Source of the DNA: Macrostomum hystrix
Taxonomy: Eukaryota > Platyhelminthes > Macrostomidae
Direction: 5' to 3'
DNA: 64,000 nt
Assembly: GCA_950097015.1 (NCBI GenBank)
Contig: CATNEN010000001.1
Location: 18,356,501 to 18,420,500, forward strand
Shown: piece by piece, positions 35,601-47,200 of the stretch
How the letters are laid out: the number at the start of each line of letters is the position of its first letter
Position numbering within the stretch: position 1 is the first letter of the stretch
The notes under the pieces: generated by a model
What the model was told of the DNA's origin: nothing
Database searches by the model: none
Seen by the model: only the letters and a program-made list of their open reading frames with translations
Made by a program: the position numbers and the translations under genes

Positions 35601-36214
35601 ATTTTTACAATTTTTATAATAGAAAGAACATATTTATAAAGTGGCTAACTGTTACATAATTACAATAATTGTTTTAAAAAGCTTTAGAAACAAATTTTAT
35701 TTTTTTTCCTTCAACCCAATGAGTTTATAAAAATGTTGATGATTTAGAGAGATTTAAGATCTTTCATAAGATCTTATGAATAAGTAATAGGCCATTAATA
35801 AAAAAATATTTTATGGATAAATTTTATTGTTTACTTAACAACTTGTCTCGAAAATGTTATTTTAGGAAACTACACTTTAACTGCTAAAGCTCAAGTCAGC
35901 ATATGAATTATTTTCATATTTTTTAAAGAAAATCTGTAAACTAGTAGGAAGACATTAAGAAAAAATCATGAGTAATACTTTGAAATACCAGCATAATCAC
36001 TGGTCTTAATTTATGTTATTCCTTGACTTGAACAACTATAAGCGATAATACCATTATCACCATTCTGGTGATTCATATTCATTCAGAGGTTTAATTGCTA
36101 CAACTTCTCCACAGAAATAGAGTGAAAAGAACACTTACTTTGCCCATCAAATTTTCGAATCAATGTGTCTAAAAACGTGTTTTGTGGTGCAACATGACCG
36201 CGCCTTACAGGCAT
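26651..36214 (-). CDS. ERG-type voltage-gated potassium channel (KCNH2/6/7; Drosophila seizure), 12 exons
   Basis: Pore subunit of a tetrameric K+ channel that sets membrane excitability. Exons in transcript order: 36139-36214, 34314-34544, 33897-34028, 31871-32164, 31530-31723, 29870-30064, 29361-29597, 28865-29092, 28130-28707, 27735-28012, 27232-27650 and 26651-27040. They sum to 3252 nt, 1083 codons plus TGA, with all phases consistent. Residues 1-25 form the PAS-cap ([17 protein letters not shown], near identical to ERG). Residues 26-135 form the eag/PAS domain ([20 protein letters not shown]). S1 begins near 335; S4 reads [20 protein letters not shown]; the selectivity filter SVGFGN has GFG at 564-566; S6 and C-linker follow ([16 protein letters not shown]); the cyclic-nucleotide-binding homology domain runs to about 800. 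The C-terminus has polyQ and polyA tracts and a coiled coil ([20 protein letters not shown]). The GFG filter, the PAS-cap and the C-linker separate it from EAG and ELK. Drug or gating properties cannot be read from this. Confidence 0.97.
29120..29262 (+). mobile_element. SINE family A fragment in ERG intron 7
   Basis: Headless, diverged body fragment: GAAGGCTTGGAGACTTGTCG, the GAGGACCAACCCTTAAGGCA block, a CACTGCCTGACAAGACAATG variant and the CACACCTGTGTGAGTGTGTG block. Antisense to the channel gene. Confidence 0.7.
29678..29831 (+). mobile_element. SINE family A, internally deleted copy in ERG intron 6
   Basis: The tRNA-like head (CAGTGCCAGAGCG, box B AAGTTCGATTCC) and the GCGCAGCCGCGGAGAGAAGG block are followed after TTGTCGTGCAATTTA directly by an (AAT)n tail. 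The middle and 3' body are missing although the tail is present, suggesting a short or recombined retroposed form. Confidence 0.8.
30065..31529. other. ERG intron 5, with a GC-rich open island
   Basis: Mostly AT-rich. An inverted pair of a CTGATTGGCT-containing segment lies at about 30400 and 30480. The 31206-31490 segment is unusually GC-rich and open on both strands; it has no match to an ERG part that I can recognise and no clear splice pair. Confidence 0.4.
32165..33547. other. ERG intron 3, upstream portion, nothing recognised
   Basis: AT-rich intron DNA without splice-bounded coding segments or recognisable mobile elements. Confidence 0.5.
33548..33790. repeat. 28-30 bp degenerate minisatellite in ERG intron 3
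   Basis: About nine copies of a unit containing GTACATTGAGGGTTCAGTTC with GGGTTGGGT/GGGGTGGAT variants. Copies decay toward the right end, which lies about 100 bases from the splice donor of exon 3 on the minus strand. Confidence 0.85.
34105..34313. repeat. 20-bp minisatellite beginning at an ERG splice donor
   Basis: About ten copies, on the minus strand, of ATGAGCATTCTGTCTAACAG. The first 20 bases of the intron (GTGAGCATTGCTTTTAAAAG) align in register with the unit and match at about 14 of 20 positions. The donor GT of that first copy is AT in every later copy. Confidence 0.92.
35090..35460 (-). mobile_element. Possible solo LTR with TATA box in ERG intron 1
   Basis: On the minus strand a TATA-like CTGTATAAATAGCCGCGAG (around 35432-35450) is followed by a long A/G-rich leader-like tract with AGTGTG and GTTTAAAG motifs, as in the R-U5 part of retrotransposon LTRs. 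I could not define terminal TG/CA ends or a target duplication. It is in the same orientation as the channel gene, so an alternative channel promoter is an equal reading. Confidence 0.35.
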
Positions 36215-36374
36215 TGTTAAGTATCACTCTGCCGACCCTGACAAATCAGGTTTTAAATTATGGTCATGGAAACTGAAAAAGCATGAGCGAGTTACAAATA
36301 GTATGTATCTTGATCACTATGAATTGATAGCTTATGTTTCGATAATTGTAATGAAATAAAAATTTAAATGCCTA

Positions 36375-37291
36375 TTAAAATCCGATGGGGCCTCCGACGA
36401 AGTTCTTGCGCTTGCGATTCTAAAAAATATAATCGATCGATAAAATTAAATTGTAGCTAATAACAACGTCTTACAGTAAAACGAATATTGCTTTAACATA
36501 TTATAATAGCATGATTTTAATAGCAAAATTGAAAATTATTTACAAAGGATCGTATTCTTAAATGTATTAGTGAGAAAAAACTAGAAAAAGTATAATTAAA
36601 AGCACTTTTTATTACGAGTAGCACTTAATTTTCGTGATTCTCAGAATTGAGATCGTGAAAAAGATCGTGAATGCGTGAACGTAAAAACGTGAACCTGAAA
36701 GGACAAAATGATTATCAATAACAGTAATACAATTGAATACGATAATACTGAGAACGGGAAGTACTTTTTATGCTGTAAAGTAATAAAGCTGAGCAGTTGC
36801 TTTAATTTAAACGGGTTTATGCGCATGAAATAGGGCTCGTACGTTCTCATTTCATTTCTTTTTCTTTACTTTTCTTTTCCCATTATTTTTTTCTTGGAAA
36901 CTTAGGTTCTGAATGAATGTTCGGGCCGTTCAAAAGCCTCTTATATTGTACTAACCTGCAAATTGAACACTTGGATGCTGCTGTTGTCGGCATTTTCAGC
37001 ATTTTTCCCTACAACAATCGATTGTCAGATCTTCTTCAGTCTTATATATCCATGGACGATTTAAACTACTTAAACTGCATAAAATATGTAGTTTAAGTAG
37101 TCCCTGTCTATATCTGACGAAAAACTCCCTCCAAGCTTGTTTTTATCGTCGAAAAAATCGACAAAAACCTTTGGACACCAGAACCAGTTAGGATCTTCCT
37201 CGCATCTGGTGATGCAGTTTTTATTGCACTTAAACCTGTAAGAGTGAAACAGCAGCGTTGCAGGAACTCCGATGGGAGAAAACCTCGACAT
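36375..37291 (-). CDS. Possible small unrecognised gene upstream of ERG (fragmentary model)
   Basis: Three minus-strand pieces look like exons. 37070-37291 is open from an ATG and contains a Cys cluster (FKCNKNCITRCEEDPNWFWC). 36956-37008 is bounded by TAG and CAG/GTTAGT and reads to FNLQ. 36375-36419 follows a TTTTTTAG acceptor and reads NRKRKNFVGGPIGF then stop. The last two join in phase 0. I could not find a good donor linking the first piece to the second, so it may not belong. An alternative acceptor at about 36697 also gives a short open end. The stop lies 160 bases before the ERG ATG on the same strand. Confidence 0.3.
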
Positions 37292-38214
37292 TTTTACGGA
37301 TGATGGAAATTACAGAAAAAATGAAACAATTAATTTTTACGGTAAATATTTTTATATTGGCTGTAGGCTGTTTTTACCATAGCAACAATTTTTTTGCATT
37401 GATTAATAATCCGCGTAAAGTACCTCTGTCTACAGTAGAAAACTTATTCACGCAATAACAACGTGAAATCCGTGCTAAACTTTTAGGAAAAATTTCAAAA
37501 ACATTTGGCTAAAAGTCCAATTACTCAGTGACTTATTAGTTTGATCAGGTACCAAGTAAATACGAGTAGCCGAACTGATCTTCATTGCCAAAGTCTGAAC
37601 AGGTGGCGCTGTTTACTCTGAAAGCAAATTAGCTGGAGGATTAGCACCGGCCATAATACGATTTTCCATTGTCTCCAACGTGCGTTTTTTCATATTGTTT
37701 TCGTGTTATTTCATTCCTGATTAAGCGTCAATTAAGAATTAAGTTTAGGCACTTAATCAATTGTGGACAAAAACAAGGAGATTAGCGGAGGGGGAGTTGT
37801 GTTGAGAACACCTGTCGCCTCGACCGAAAACTGAGTACAGTGCTCAGCATGTGCTAGCACTAGAAATTTCTGAACTGACAAAAGAAAAACAAACGATTAT
37901 GAGAGGCCGAATTTGTTAGAGCGGTGTTTTTTGCTGGCTAAAGCAAGTATTGTGCAACAGGTTTCATAAAAATTGATCTCAGATTAAAACAAGCTTGTTA
38001 TGGGATCTCGGACTGTAAACAGGATTTAGGGAAGATTAAGGCGGTATTGGCCCATTATTTAAACACGTGTCTCAGCTGACACCAAAAACTTCTTTTTATC
38101 GAGGCTGCTGGCAACTATCATTGAATCGAAAGATTTCAGATTGTTGCTAGATAGAACTCTCAACCTTCCTCTACTAGCGTAGCTTGTTTCGATTGAAACC
38201 GAAGAGAACAGGCC
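37292..38214. other. Region upstream of the large secreted-protein gene
   Basis: Divergent intergenic interval. No gene was recognised. The bases before the ATG (GAACAGGCCATGGGG) give a fair initiation context. No TATA box was found that I would defend. Confidence 0.4.
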
Positions 38215-41200
38215 ATGGGGCAAAAACTGCTCACTGCCGCCCTGTGGACCTCCGTGCTGCTTCTAGCAGCAGATTTGGCACAGCTCGGTTACGCTGATTC
38301 AAGCAGCAAGAAGATTAAAGAGACCGCCATGTGAGCAGCAAGTTCTTTCCTTGCTACCCACTTGCTTCGCCCTTACTTACTGGAACCTGTTAGACACTGA
38401 AAACTGTTAGACACTGAAACCTGTTAGACCCTGGAACCTGTTAGACACTGGAACCTGTTAGACACTGGAACCTGTTAGACACTGGAACCTGTTAGACACT
38501 GGAACGTGTTAGGCACTGGAACCTGTTAGACACTGGAACCTGTTAGACACTGGAACCTGTTAGACACAGGAACCTGTTAGACACTGGAACGTGTTAGGCA
38601 CTGAGACCATGTTAGGCACTGAGACCATGTTAGGCACTGGAACCTGTTAGACAACATAACCTGGAATTTCAGCGTCGGTCGCCCCGGCTGGTGCCTTTGC
38701 TCCTATCAGAACCGAGATGAGACCAATTCCTCATGCGGCAACATTGTGGAGATGACCATGCAGGGCAGATCCATTGTTGAGGTCTCGGTTCCGATCACCC
38801 CAGAGGCTGCTGCGGCCACTGGTAGAACTGACCACGAGAAGCGGCAGCTTTCGCTACAGGCTTACATCAGGGACTTTGCAGCCAGCAAGCCGACACCAGA
38901 CTGCACCTTCTACAGGTAGGTGCATGCGTTAGGTTCACCCTAATGTCAATTATGCTAGATTCCTTATCAGTTCCTTATCAGTTCCTTATCAGTTCCTTAT
39001 CAGTTCCTTATCAGTTCCTTATCAGTTCCTTATCAGTTCCTTATCAGTTCCTTATCAGTTCCTTATCAGTTCCTTATCAGTTCCTTATCAGTTCCTTATC
39101 AGTTCCTTATCAGTTCCTTATCAGTTCCTTATCAGTTCCTTATCAGTTCCTTATCAGTTCCTTATCAGTTCCTTATCAGTTCCTTATCAGTTCCTTATCA
39201 GTTCCTTATCAGTTCCTTATCAGTTCCTTATCAGTTCCTTATCAGTTCCTTATCAGTTCCTTATCAGTTCCTTATCAGTTCCTTATCAGTTCCTTATCAG
39301 TTCCTTATCAGTTCCTTATCAGTTCCTTATCAGTTCCTTATCAGTTCCTTATCAGTTCCTTATCAGTTCCTTATCAGTTCCTTATCAGTTCCTTATCAGT
39401 TCCTTATCAGTTCCTTATCAGTTCCTTTTCGGTTCAAATGAACTCCCTCAGAACCAGTCAGCTGGAGAAGACTGAGTGCTGCGAAGGCTACGGCGGCTCG
39501 AACTGCCAGACGGTGATTTGTTTTGTCAGTACCGGTGGCTGCCTGAACGGTGGCAGATGCGTCAGGCCCAATGTCTGTCAGTGCGCAGCTAATTATCTTG
39601 GCCTCAACTGCGACGAAGATCTCAATGGTAACGAACCGCTGCTTGACTGAGTATTATAATATTAGCAGGAGATTAATTCGCCTATCATGCTACTTGCGAA
39701 TCGGCGAGTAGTGCAGTCCGATTATTATCTCCCCTGAACAATTCTGACTTCCAGCCATCAAGAATACACCGAGCGAGCAGTACTGCTACTCGGACGACAG
39801 CTGCAACACCAAGAAGGCTTCAACGGGCTCTAGGCGTGTCAGCTTCGATGCCTGCTGCTCCGATGGAATGGGCAGCTTCGGCTATCAGAAGGGCTGCATG
39901 AGCTGCAAAGCTGGATCAGTTTGTGAGTGTGATTTCAGTGGGATCATGGATTTTAAGTGGGATCAGGGATTTCAGTGGGATCAGGGATTTTAAGTGGGAT
40001 CAGGGATTTTAAGTGGGATCAGGGATTTTAAGTGGGATCAGGGATTTTAAGTGGGATCAGGGATTTTAAGTGGCATCAGGGATTTTAAGTGGGATCAGGG
40101 ATTTTAAGTGGGATCAGGGATTTTAAGTGGGATCAGGGATTTTCAGCACAAAGGCGATTTAGAGACGCAACAATATTATCGATAAAATGTTTTAACAAAT
40201 CAATGGATCTATGTATCTGCGAATTTACTGATCTACGTATCTAGAGATCTAGAGATCTAGAGATCTACAGATCTACATATCTACGGATCTAAAGATCTAC
40301 AGATCTACGGATCTAACGATCTACGGATCTAACGATCTACGGATCTAACGATCTACGGATCTAACGATCTACGGATCTAACGATCTACGGATCTAACGAT
40401 CTACGGATCTAACGATCTACGGATCTAACGATCTACGGATCTAACGATCTACGGATCTAACGATCTACGGATCTAACGATCTACGGATCTAACGATCTAC
40501 GGATCTAACGATCTACGGATCTAACGATCTACGGATCTAACGATCTACGGATCTAACGATCTACGGATCTAACGATCTACGGATCTAACGATCTACGGAT
40601 CTAACGATCTACGGATCTAACGATCTACGGATCTAATGATCTACGGATCTAACGATCTACGGATCTAACGATCTACGGATCTAACGATCTACCGATCTAA
40701 CGATCTACGGATCTAACGATCTACGGATCTAACGATCTACGGATCTAACGATCTACGGATCTAACGATCTACGGATCTAACGATCTACGGATCTAACGAT
40801 CTGCGGATCTAACGATCTACGGATCTAACGATCTACGGATCTAACGATCTACGGATCTAACGATCTACGGATCTAACGATCTACGGATCTAACGATCTAC
40901 GGATCTAACGATCTACGGATCTAACGATCTACGGATCTAACGATCTACGGATCTAACGATCTACGGATCTAACGATCTACGGATCTAACGATCTACGGAT
41001 CTAACGATCTACGGATCTAACGATCTACGGATCTATAACGATCTACGGATCTAACGATCTACGGATCTATAACGATCTACGGATCTAACGATCTACGGAT
41101 CTATAACGATCTACGGATCTAACGATCTACGGATCTAACGATCTACGGATCTAACGATCTACGGATCTAACGATCTACGGATCTAACGATCTACGGATCT

Positions 41201-44200
41201 AACGATCTACGGATCTAACGATCTACGGATCTAACGATCTACGGATCTAACGATCTACGGATCTAACGATCTACGGATCTAACGATCTACGGATCTAACG
41301 ATCTACGGATCTAACGATCTACGGATCTAACGATCTACGGATCTAACGATCTACGGATCTAACGATCTACGGATCTAACGATCTACGGATCTAACGATCT
41401 ACGGATCTAACGATCTACGGATCTAACGATCTACGGATCTAACGATCTACGGATCTAACGATCTACGGATCTAACGATCTACGGATCTAACGATCTACGG
41501 ATCTAACGATCTACGGATCTAACGATCTACGGATCTAACGATCTACGGATCTAACGATCTACGGATCTAACGATCTACGGATCTAACGATCTACGGATCT
41601 AACGATCTACGGATCTAACGATCTACGGATCTAACGATCTAAATATTCACAAGCTTACCCATTCACCCTTCCTCATCTGACAGATAAGAACAGCAGCGCA
41701 GTGTCTGTGGTCCCATTCGACACCTGTGTCAGCTTCGGGCCGAACTCCTACCGCACGCTGGACGGCAAGACCTTTGAGTACCAGGGCCGGTGCAGCTACC
41801 TGCTGGCTGGCAGTGTGAATCCCACCATGAAGTGGTGGGTGCAGAGCTCCCTGCTCAACTGTGACAAATTTGAAACCTGCAAAAAGGTGAGCAAGTGAGC
41901 AGTGTGATAACGAAAATCTGAGGGCCTGATACATTTTCGGAACCAACCCGCCTCCTCCTTCAAGATGGTGACGATGCGTTTCGACGATGTGCACCAGTTC
42001 GTGGCTGTGGGCTACAACCTGAAGGTGTTCAAGTTCACCGGCTCAGCCACCGGGGCCACCGAGAAGATCGCCGATGTGGACTTTGTCGAAGACGCCGAGC
42101 CCCGAGAGTGGAGCGGCGTGAAGGTCGAGAGAAAAGGCTGCAACGTCTACCTGACTGTCCGCAGCCTCGGCGTCAAGCTGAAGTGGGACGACCAGAGCTC
42201 CGTCTATGTCACGCTGGACCGGGACTCGCACAAGAATCGCGGATTGAAGGGCCTGTGCGGTGACTACGACGGCGACGCCAGTAACGATTTCGGCAGCACC
42301 TCCAACCCGGCCGCCTTTGGCAACCAGTGGAAGGCAGACAATGTGAGCACTGCCCTGTGTGTGTCCCTGTGTGTGTCCCTGTGTGTGTTGCTTCTAGGAG
42401 AAAGTAGAGGAGCAATAACCTTAGGTAAATCAGAGACAGGAATAAGAATACTTGATTACAAATGCCCCGATTGGGTCAGATGTGCAGCCAACAGCACAGC
42501 CGCAGCTATTGCGCGGCGCATCTGATGTCTGTGTACGGCTGTTCAGTCCATGGACTGGGCGGACACCACACGCTCCCTCAATTACCCACTAAATGCTGGC
42601 ACCCATTTAACAGCTGGGTGAACCGAAGCAACGCAGTGTCCTGCTAAAGGACACAAATTGTTCTAGTGGAGTCGGGAATCGAACCCCCGAACTTCAAGTT
42701 GTGAGTCCGATGTTCTAACCACTAGGCCCCAATCACCAACTTACCCCTACTGGACTACTAACCCCCTACTAGTAGGCTACTAACCCCCTACTAGTAGGCT
42801 ACTAACCCCCTACTAGTAGGCTACTAACCCCCTACTAGTAGGCTTCTAAACCCCTACTAGTAGGCTACTAACCCCCTACTAGTAGGCTACTACCCCCTAC
42901 TAGTAGGCTACTAATCTCCCTACTAGTAGGCTACTAACCCCCTACTAGTAGGCTACTAATCTCCCTACTAGTAGGCTACTAACCCCCTACTAGTAGGCTA
43001 CTAGCCCTGCAAGGCTAAAACTCCTGACAGTTACCAAGTGGAAGAAGCAAATATATTTCCGTCCATGCAGAGAGAAACATTAGGCTAGGAAGTGACCAAA
43101 TCAACTAAACCTTGTGACCCGCCACCTGTTCGTCAGTGCATGGACATTGCGAACCCACCGTCGCACTGCGAGACACCAGAGAGCCGAGCCGCCGCAGAGA
43201 GCGACTGCGGCCCGATCAACACAATGTTCTTCCAGTGCCACAGGAAGATTGCGCCGACAGAAATCTTCTCGCGCTGCGTTGAGGACATGTGCACTTTGGC
43301 AAAGAGCGCTGAGACCGCGCCGGAGGCCAAGTCGCGAGTTCTGTGCTCACACCTGGCTGCTTACTCTTACCAGTGCGCTCTGGAGGGCGTCTGCATCGAC
43401 TGGAGATCGTCAACTATGTGTCGTGAGTAATTAGATGGGACACATTGAGTAGTGGAGATTGAGTAGAGGCGATTGAGTCCGGGAGACTGTACAGGAGATT
43501 GAGTAGGGAAGATTATGTAGAGGAGATTGAGTAGGGAAGATTATGTAGAGGAGATTATGTAGAGGAGATTGAGTACGGGAGATTAAGTAGGGAAGATTAT
43601 GTAGAGGAGATTGAGTAGGGAAGATTATGTAGAGGATATTGAGTAGAGATTGAGTAGAGGAGATTGAGTAGAGGATATTGAGTAGGGATGATTATGTAGA
43701 GGAGATTGAGTAGAGGAGATTGAGTAGGGGAGATTGAGTAGGGAAGATTGAGTAGGGAAGATTATGTAGAGGAGATTGAGTAGAGATTGAGTAGAGGAGA
43801 TTGAGTAGAGGAGACTGAGTAGAGTAGATTGAGTAGAGGAGATTGAGTAGAGTAGATTGAGTAGGGGAGATTGAGTAGGGAAGATTGAGTAGGGAATATT
43901 ATGTAGAGGAGATTGAGTAGGGAAGATTATGTAGAGGAGATTATGTAGAGGAGATTATGTAGAGGAGATTGAGTACGGGAGATTGAGTAGGGAAGATTAT
44001 GTAGAGGAGATTGAGTAGGGAAGATTATGTAGAGGATATTGAGTAGAGATTGAGTAGAGGAGATTGAGTAGAGGATATTGAGTAGGGATGATTATGTAGA
44101 GGAGATTGAGTAGAGGAGATTGAGTAGGGGAGATTGAGTAGGGAAGATTGAGTAGGGAAGATTATGTAGAGGAGATTGAGTAGAGATTGAGTAGAGGAGA

Positions 44201-47200
44201 TTGAGTAGAGGAGACTGAGTAGAGTAGATTGAGTAGAGGAGATTGAGTAGAGTAGATTGAGTAGGGGAGATTGAGTAGGGAAGATTGAGTAGGGAAGATT
44301 ATGTAGAGGAGATTGAGTAGAGATTGAGTAGAGGAGATTGAGTAGAGGAGATTGAGTAGAGGAGACTGAGTAGAGTAGATTGAGTAGAGGAGATTGAGTA
44401 GGGAAGATTATGTAGAGGAGATTATGTAGAGGAGATTGAGTAGAGGAGATTGAGTAGGGTGTTGTGAGTAGGGGAGATTGAGTAGGGGAGATTGAGCAGG
44501 GGAGATCGAGAATGCGAGAATGAGTACGGGATAGTTTGTTTGAGGAGATTCGCTAAGGCAGACTGAGTAAGGCAGATTGAGTAGGTCAGATTGAGTTCAG
44601 TAGATTTTTTAAGTTCCGCCAGCTCAACTAACCAGCCGCCATATCGCACCGAATCGTAGCCCAATCCTGTCCGGCGCTGAAGTCTTGGAGCGAGTGCAGC
44701 AGCGTGTGCCCAACCACCTGCTCAAACTATGATCAATTGCGCTCTGCAGAATGCGAATCGGCCACAGTGCCCAGGTGCAAATGCCAGCCAGGATATGTGC
44801 ACTACAACAACACCTGCGTGCGACCCAACGAGTGCCCGTGCACTTACAACGGCGTCGAGTACATGCCAGGAAGCAATTTGGTGGCTGACTGCAGCACATG
44901 GTGAGGATCAGATCTAATTGTGATCTGGTTGGGATCAGATGACGCTAGCTTTTTATCTAACCTTAAACATTTCATTCTTTAAAATCCATCGCGGTCCATC
45001 GAAGTCCATGAGTTCGAATCCGCATTCATGAGGGCCGTGAGGGCCAACCTGATAATTTCCTTCTTTCTCTTTTAGGAATTTATCACTTCCAGCAACTGCT
45101 GGGTGCCCCAGTAATGAATACTAATTTAGCAGAAGTGTTAGATCTTACCTTCTTTGGTTTAGGCTTGATGGGCTTGGCTTCTGGTTGCCCTTCAGGTACC
45201 TGGATCGCTTGACTACAAGAGAATTTAATTTATTCTCTTTGTTTCAGTTGCAGTTACAATGGACCAATAGTAATTCGGTGTAGTGTCTTCCTGGTTCCGA
45301 TTTGCCGTTGATGTCGGTTAACCAATAGTCACTTGTGGAGTGGAGTGTGTTCCTTCTTACCAGCTCTGGTAGGTTCTACCACAAGTCTGGCGCTCACCCT
45401 TTGTAGTATAATCAATTTAATCACACGTCTGTGATTACGCTTTAATCGTTGGTTTAACGATTACTTGGAGAGGTTTAACTTAGCTCAAGAAAAGCCTTCT
45501 AATTAATAAAATAATTTATGAGGATAACTCAAGAAACTCTTACCACAAGTCTTGGACCTGGAGTCCGATCCACTTCAAATTCCTCTCTCCGTTTTCTCTT
45601 CTCGGCGAGACTCTGAATCTGGGCTCGCTTCGGAGCTCTTGTATTTATAGAGAATCGGACCCTCTCGGGTTCGATGAGTGCGTTCAAAGTACAGGTGTCA
45701 AACTGGTGTCAAAAAGCCTGGGTCAACGCTTGACAACTTGAGAGGTTAGACTTTTTTACAACTAAACTAGTAGAAGCGCAAAAAGATGGATTATCGCTTT
45801 CTTGACCTTTTGATTGATTTTGGGTAACATGATTGGTGGGATCGTTGGTTGCCTATGACATAAAAATTGATTTGATACTATTAATACTATTAATAGTAGT
45901 CACGTGATTTTTGATTGATTCGTTTCTCCTCTTTTGGTAAAATGAATCACATGCTGTACTTGTATGTTTTCTGGTTCGCATTTTCTAAAAATACTACTAA
46001 GCGGATGAGTAGAGTAGATAGCGCATGATTGGTTAAAATAAATAGTACCGTAATTCTGCATTCTACAAACCCCAAAGCAAAGTGAATGTGGTCCCAGGGA
46101 CTACTAGGAGTAAAAGGGCGGGAAATAACATTTCTTAGAAAAAGTTAAGGAGGCAGGTTTTCGCAGACAAATCCGACACATTCTGGGATAGTCAATTTGA
46201 CATTCTTTGGTATTTTAATGCTTTAAAAATATTAACCTATAATAAGCTATAAACAAGGAAACTAGCTCGTAACATCAAAAGTTTAGTCTTATAATCAAAC
46301 ACAGTCCCTTGATTTGTGAAGGAAAATTAAAAAACGTTGTTTCCCCTCCATCTACTTCCAGTGGTCATTAGTGCTCACGGGTGTGTGCTCGAGTGTGCAG
46401 TGCTTGAAAGCTGTAATTAATAAATTATTTCAACTCCACCGCCCGATTCAGCAACTGCGCCAACGGTCGCTGGCAGTGCACCCACAACACGAACTGCCCG
46501 AAGGTGTGCTCCGTCGCGGGCAGTCACATTTCTACTTTCGATGGCGCCAGAGCAGACTTCAATCCGGGCGACTGCGCCTACTCGCTGTTGGAGCCCCGCA
46601 GCTCAACAGGCGACGCCCGGGCGAATATTTCTGTCAGCATGCAGCCGAGCCCGGAGTACCTGCTGGCGGTTACAACCAACGGCCAGTACGCCAACCTGCC
46701 GAAGCTCATCACCGTGACTTATCGGGGCGTTAAAGTTCAATTGAAATCCGTCACCCTGGTGCCAGGCGTTCGCCCATCAGTGCTGGTTGATGGTCTCGAT
46801 GTTACCAACTCCCTGCCGTACGAGAACCCACGAGACCAGATCTTGGTCCGTCAGCTCACCTCCTACTATGTCATGCTGCAGCTTGGCAATCACCTTTCTT
46901 TGTACTTCGATGGTTATCGATCCGTCGAGCTAAAAGCATCTAAGGCTCTCAATAATCAGGTGAGAACTAATGAAAGAAGCTTGATATTCAGATTCACATC
47001 ATATATATATTAAGTTAGCATCAATGATAAGCGGCCGGTTGGAATTCAAAATTCATCCAAAAGTCCTTAACAGCCTAGCTGAGAACAAGAGGGCCTAATG
47101 TGTCTATCCGGAGAGTGAGTGGCATAGCGGTCTAACGCGTTTGCCTCTCGCACCAAGGTCCCTGAGCTCGATTCCGCGGCGAGGCCACATTCATTTGGCC

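Noticed and set aside
39428-39650. Coding read-through from the 11-bp array into exon 3 as one exon
   Set aside because: Exon 3 has a proper CTCCCTCAG acceptor and joins exon 2 with the right phase inside the EMI/EGF region; the array frame is coincidental.
42661-42728. tRNA-Val gene on the minus strand
   Set aside because: The anticodon loop is Val-like, but the acceptor stem is unpaired and the sequence continues into a SINE core.
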